Assembly (NCBI GenBank): GCA_947462865.1
Contig: CANHRW010000099.1
Span: forward strand, 1 to 7,279
Direction of reading: 5' to 3'
DNA length: 7,279 nt
Origin: Bacteroidota bacterium
GTDB lineage: Bacteria; Bacteroidota; Bacteroidia; UKL13-3
Shown here: positions 5,721 through 7,279 of the stretch, in pieces
How positions within the stretch are numbered: the first letter of the stretch is position 1
Layout: every line of letters starts with the position of its first letter
Made by a program: the position numbers and the translations under genes
The notes under the pieces: model-generated
Seen by the model: only the letters and a program-made list of their open reading frames with translations
The model's database searches: none
Told to the model about the DNA's origin: nothing

Positions 5721-7279
5721 TGTAAAAAGAATACAAACAAACAAATTCCGTGTATGAATACTGCATTTTTTCCATAAAAAGAAACATATGAAGCCATGTT
5801 TACTTGTGCTTCTATTGAAGTTGGTACCCACCATTCTGTTTGTTGTTTTATTTCACCTTCATCGTCTATAAATGCACTGATTCCGGTATTAGCACACCTT
5901 ACAATTGGTGTTCTGTTTTCAATGGCTCTTAGTTGGGCATATTTTAAGTGTTGTTGGTAGCCTGGAGTATCTCCCCACCAACCATCATTGGTCATGATAC
6001 AATACAAATCGGCTCCTTTCAGTTTATAAGAACTGAAAAAGTCAGGAAAGACACTTTCATAACAAATAACCGGTGCAATTTTAAAGTGGTGTTTGGTGTC
6101 AAATACTTTAGATTCACCATCTGATCCCAAACTACCAGAGGTGCCTCCCAAATCAATGGCAAGGTCTTCTAAAAATCCAAATAAAAATGGATATGGCATG
6201 CGCTCTACACCCGGCACCATTTTGTTTTTGTGATAAACTTGAATGGTTTTTTGCTCATCTATTAACAAGGCTGTATTGTAGGCATCTATGCATTGTTGTA
6301 CACTCGGATAAAATCTTGCTGTAATTGGTTTTTTTGGGTCATTTGGATAGAATGTTCTATACGTATCTGCACCAGTTAACAAGACAAGTCCTGGGTGTTT
6401 TGAAATAAATTGTTTGCAAGATTTTATCAATAGATCATGCTCCAAATCTTGTTCATACAACCCACCCAATAAGGCTGTTTCAGGAAATACAAGTAATTGG
6501 GTTTTGGCATTTATTTTTCGTTCTGCCAATTCAAACATTCTATTTAATTGTTCTTGGTAGCCTAGTCCGCTGAATTTTTCAGAATAGGGGTCAATATTGG
6601 GTTGTACAATTAAAATAGTTGCTGTTTTTTCAGGGTAATTTTTTTTGTACTCTTTAAAATTTTGCAAGATGAAATAAGAACCCAGAATAGGACAAAATAC
6701 ATAGATGAACAGTATATGAAACAAGCGCATTTCTTTGCCAATGAAATTTCCTTCTTGGCAGCTTAAATACCAATTGAATAATTTGATATTGACAATTAAA
6801 ATCAAAAAACTACCACCTAATACGCCAGTATATTCATACCATTGAACACCTTGGGTGAATGAACTAAATACATTTCCTAATATGAGCCAAGGGAAAGCAA
6901 GGTCCCAATTAAATTGCAAAATTTCCATAGCTAACCATGCAAATACAAAAAGGGTATAGTTGGCTTGTTTGTTTTTTCTTGCAGATACATGTAACAATAA
7001 CAATGGCATTACCATAGGTAGGCTATTGATCAATACAGCTGCAACAGCCCCTCCATTACTCGCATTCCATATCCACCAGGTTGTTCCTACATTCCATAGA
7101 ATAAAGGCCAACCAGCTAAATAAAAACATATCCAATGAGCTTCCATTGGTTTGGCTTCTGCATTCTTTTTCTAAATACAACAAAGGAATAAACCCAAAAT
7201 AGGCCAATGGGAATAGCCCAAATGGTTCAAACGAAAACATGAACAGTATTCCACTGAGTAAACTGTAAATGAAAAAGCG
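5687..7279 (-). CDS. lnt: Apolipoprotein N-acyltransferase, N-terminus beyond the window edge
   Basis: Lnt is an inner-membrane enzyme that moves an acyl chain from phospholipid to the N-terminal amine of diacylglyceryl-cysteine, the last step of lipoprotein maturation. Numbering from the Met at 7240, several hydrophobic segments fill residues 1-193, a periplasmic nitrilase-like domain spans about 205-480, and a final membrane helix lies at about 493-510. The catalytic triad is visible: E254 in VFPET, K338 in YHKNKMVP and C393 in APVICYES. Other family marks are NPSF-equivalent QPNIDPY (213-219), PGVERMPYP (343-351), MTNDGWWG (416-423) and ENRTPIVRCANTGISA (441-456). The Met at 7240 is probably not the start: the frame stays open to 7279, adding 13 codons (RFFIYSLLSGILF) that read as the missing first half of the first membrane segment before FEPFG. 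At least 530 residues are present, against about 510 for E. coli Lnt. It converges on the LTD gene with a 4-bp overlap. Its promoter is outside the window. Confidence 0.95.
   Translation of the reverse strand, partial: RFFIYSLLSGILFMFSFEPFGLFPLAYFGFIPLLYLEKECRSQTNGSSLDMFLFSWLAFILWNVGTTWWIWNASNGGAVAAVLINSLPMVMPLLLLHVSARKNKQANYTLFVFAWLAMEILQFNWDLAFPWLILGNVFSSFTQGVQWYEYTGVLGGSFLILIVNIKLFNWYLSCQEGNFIGKEMRLFHILFIYVFCPILGSYFILQNFKEYKKNYPEKTATILIVQPNIDPYSEKFSGLGYQEQLNRMFELAERKINAKTQLLVFPETALLGGLYEQDLEHDLLIKSCKQFISKHPGLVLLTGADTYRTFYPNDPKKPITARFYPSVQQCIDAYNTALLIDEQKTIQVYHKNKMVPGVERMPYPFLFGFLEDLAIDLGGTSGSLGSDGESKVFDTKHHFKIAPVICYESVFPDFFSSYKLKGADLYCIMTNDGWWGDTPGYQQHLKYAQLRAIENRTPIVRCANTGISAFIDDEGEIKQQTEWWVPTSIEAQVNMASYVSFYGKNAVFIHGICLFVFFLQVLKLSIQRKF

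Noticed and set aside
6960..7202. Plus-strand 80-codon open frame opposite lnt
   Set aside because: It is antisense to the membrane region of lnt, and its apparent composition is a by-product of that region's codons.
7238..7240. ATG at 7240 as the true start of lnt
   Set aside because: The frame is open upstream to the window edge and the upstream codons encode family-typical hydrophobic sequence, so this Met is probably internal.
1..7279. Defence system, mobile element, CRISPR array or RNA gene
   Set aside because: The window is almost fully covered by four ordinary-looking genes. No transposase, integrase, direct-repeat array, terminal inverted repeats, or tRNA/rRNA-like stretch is visible.

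Overview
This AT-rich window looks like chromosomal DNA of a Bacteroidota member. The evidence is a large secreted protein with lamin-tail modules and a C-terminal domain of the FlgD-like / gliding-motility (CHU_C, T9SS type B) kind, weak or absent Shine-Dalgarno sites, and two exact matches to the Bacteroidota -7 promoter motif TAnnTTTG. The Lnt and DEAD-box helicase sequences also fit that phylum. Genus or family cannot be fixed from the sequence alone.

Layout from left to right: (1) 19-1221, minus: a complete RhlE-like DEAD-box RNA helicase that appears to start at TTG. (2) 1267-2274, minus: aspartate-semialdehyde dehydrogenase (asd), upstream of the helicase on the same strand with a 45-bp gap that holds a likely promoter. 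(3) 2275-2351: a 77-bp divergent intergenic region with a good asd -7 box, a small inverted repeat in the asd leader and a weak candidate promoter for the plus-strand gene. (4) 2352-5690, plus: a 1112-residue exported protein with three tandem [Ig-like + lamin-tail-domain] modules, of unknown function. (5) 5687-7279, minus: apolipoprotein N-acyltransferase (lnt). Its stop codon overlaps that of the preceding gene within one TTAA, and its reading frame runs open off the right edge, so its true start lies outside the window.

The genes do not form one pathway. Asd supplies aspartate-family precursors (diaminopimelate, lysine, threonine, methionine), Lnt finishes lipoprotein maturation at the inner membrane, the helicase remodels RNA, and the large protein is probably displayed on the cell surface or released. 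Asd (through diaminopimelate) and Lnt both serve the envelope, but nothing in the arrangement shows co-regulation. The window is gene-dense, with no stretch over 80 bp outside coding sequence. I see no tRNA, rRNA, CRISPR array, insertion sequence, phage gene or recognisable defence system. The only clearly uncharacterised element is the large repeat-module surface protein.
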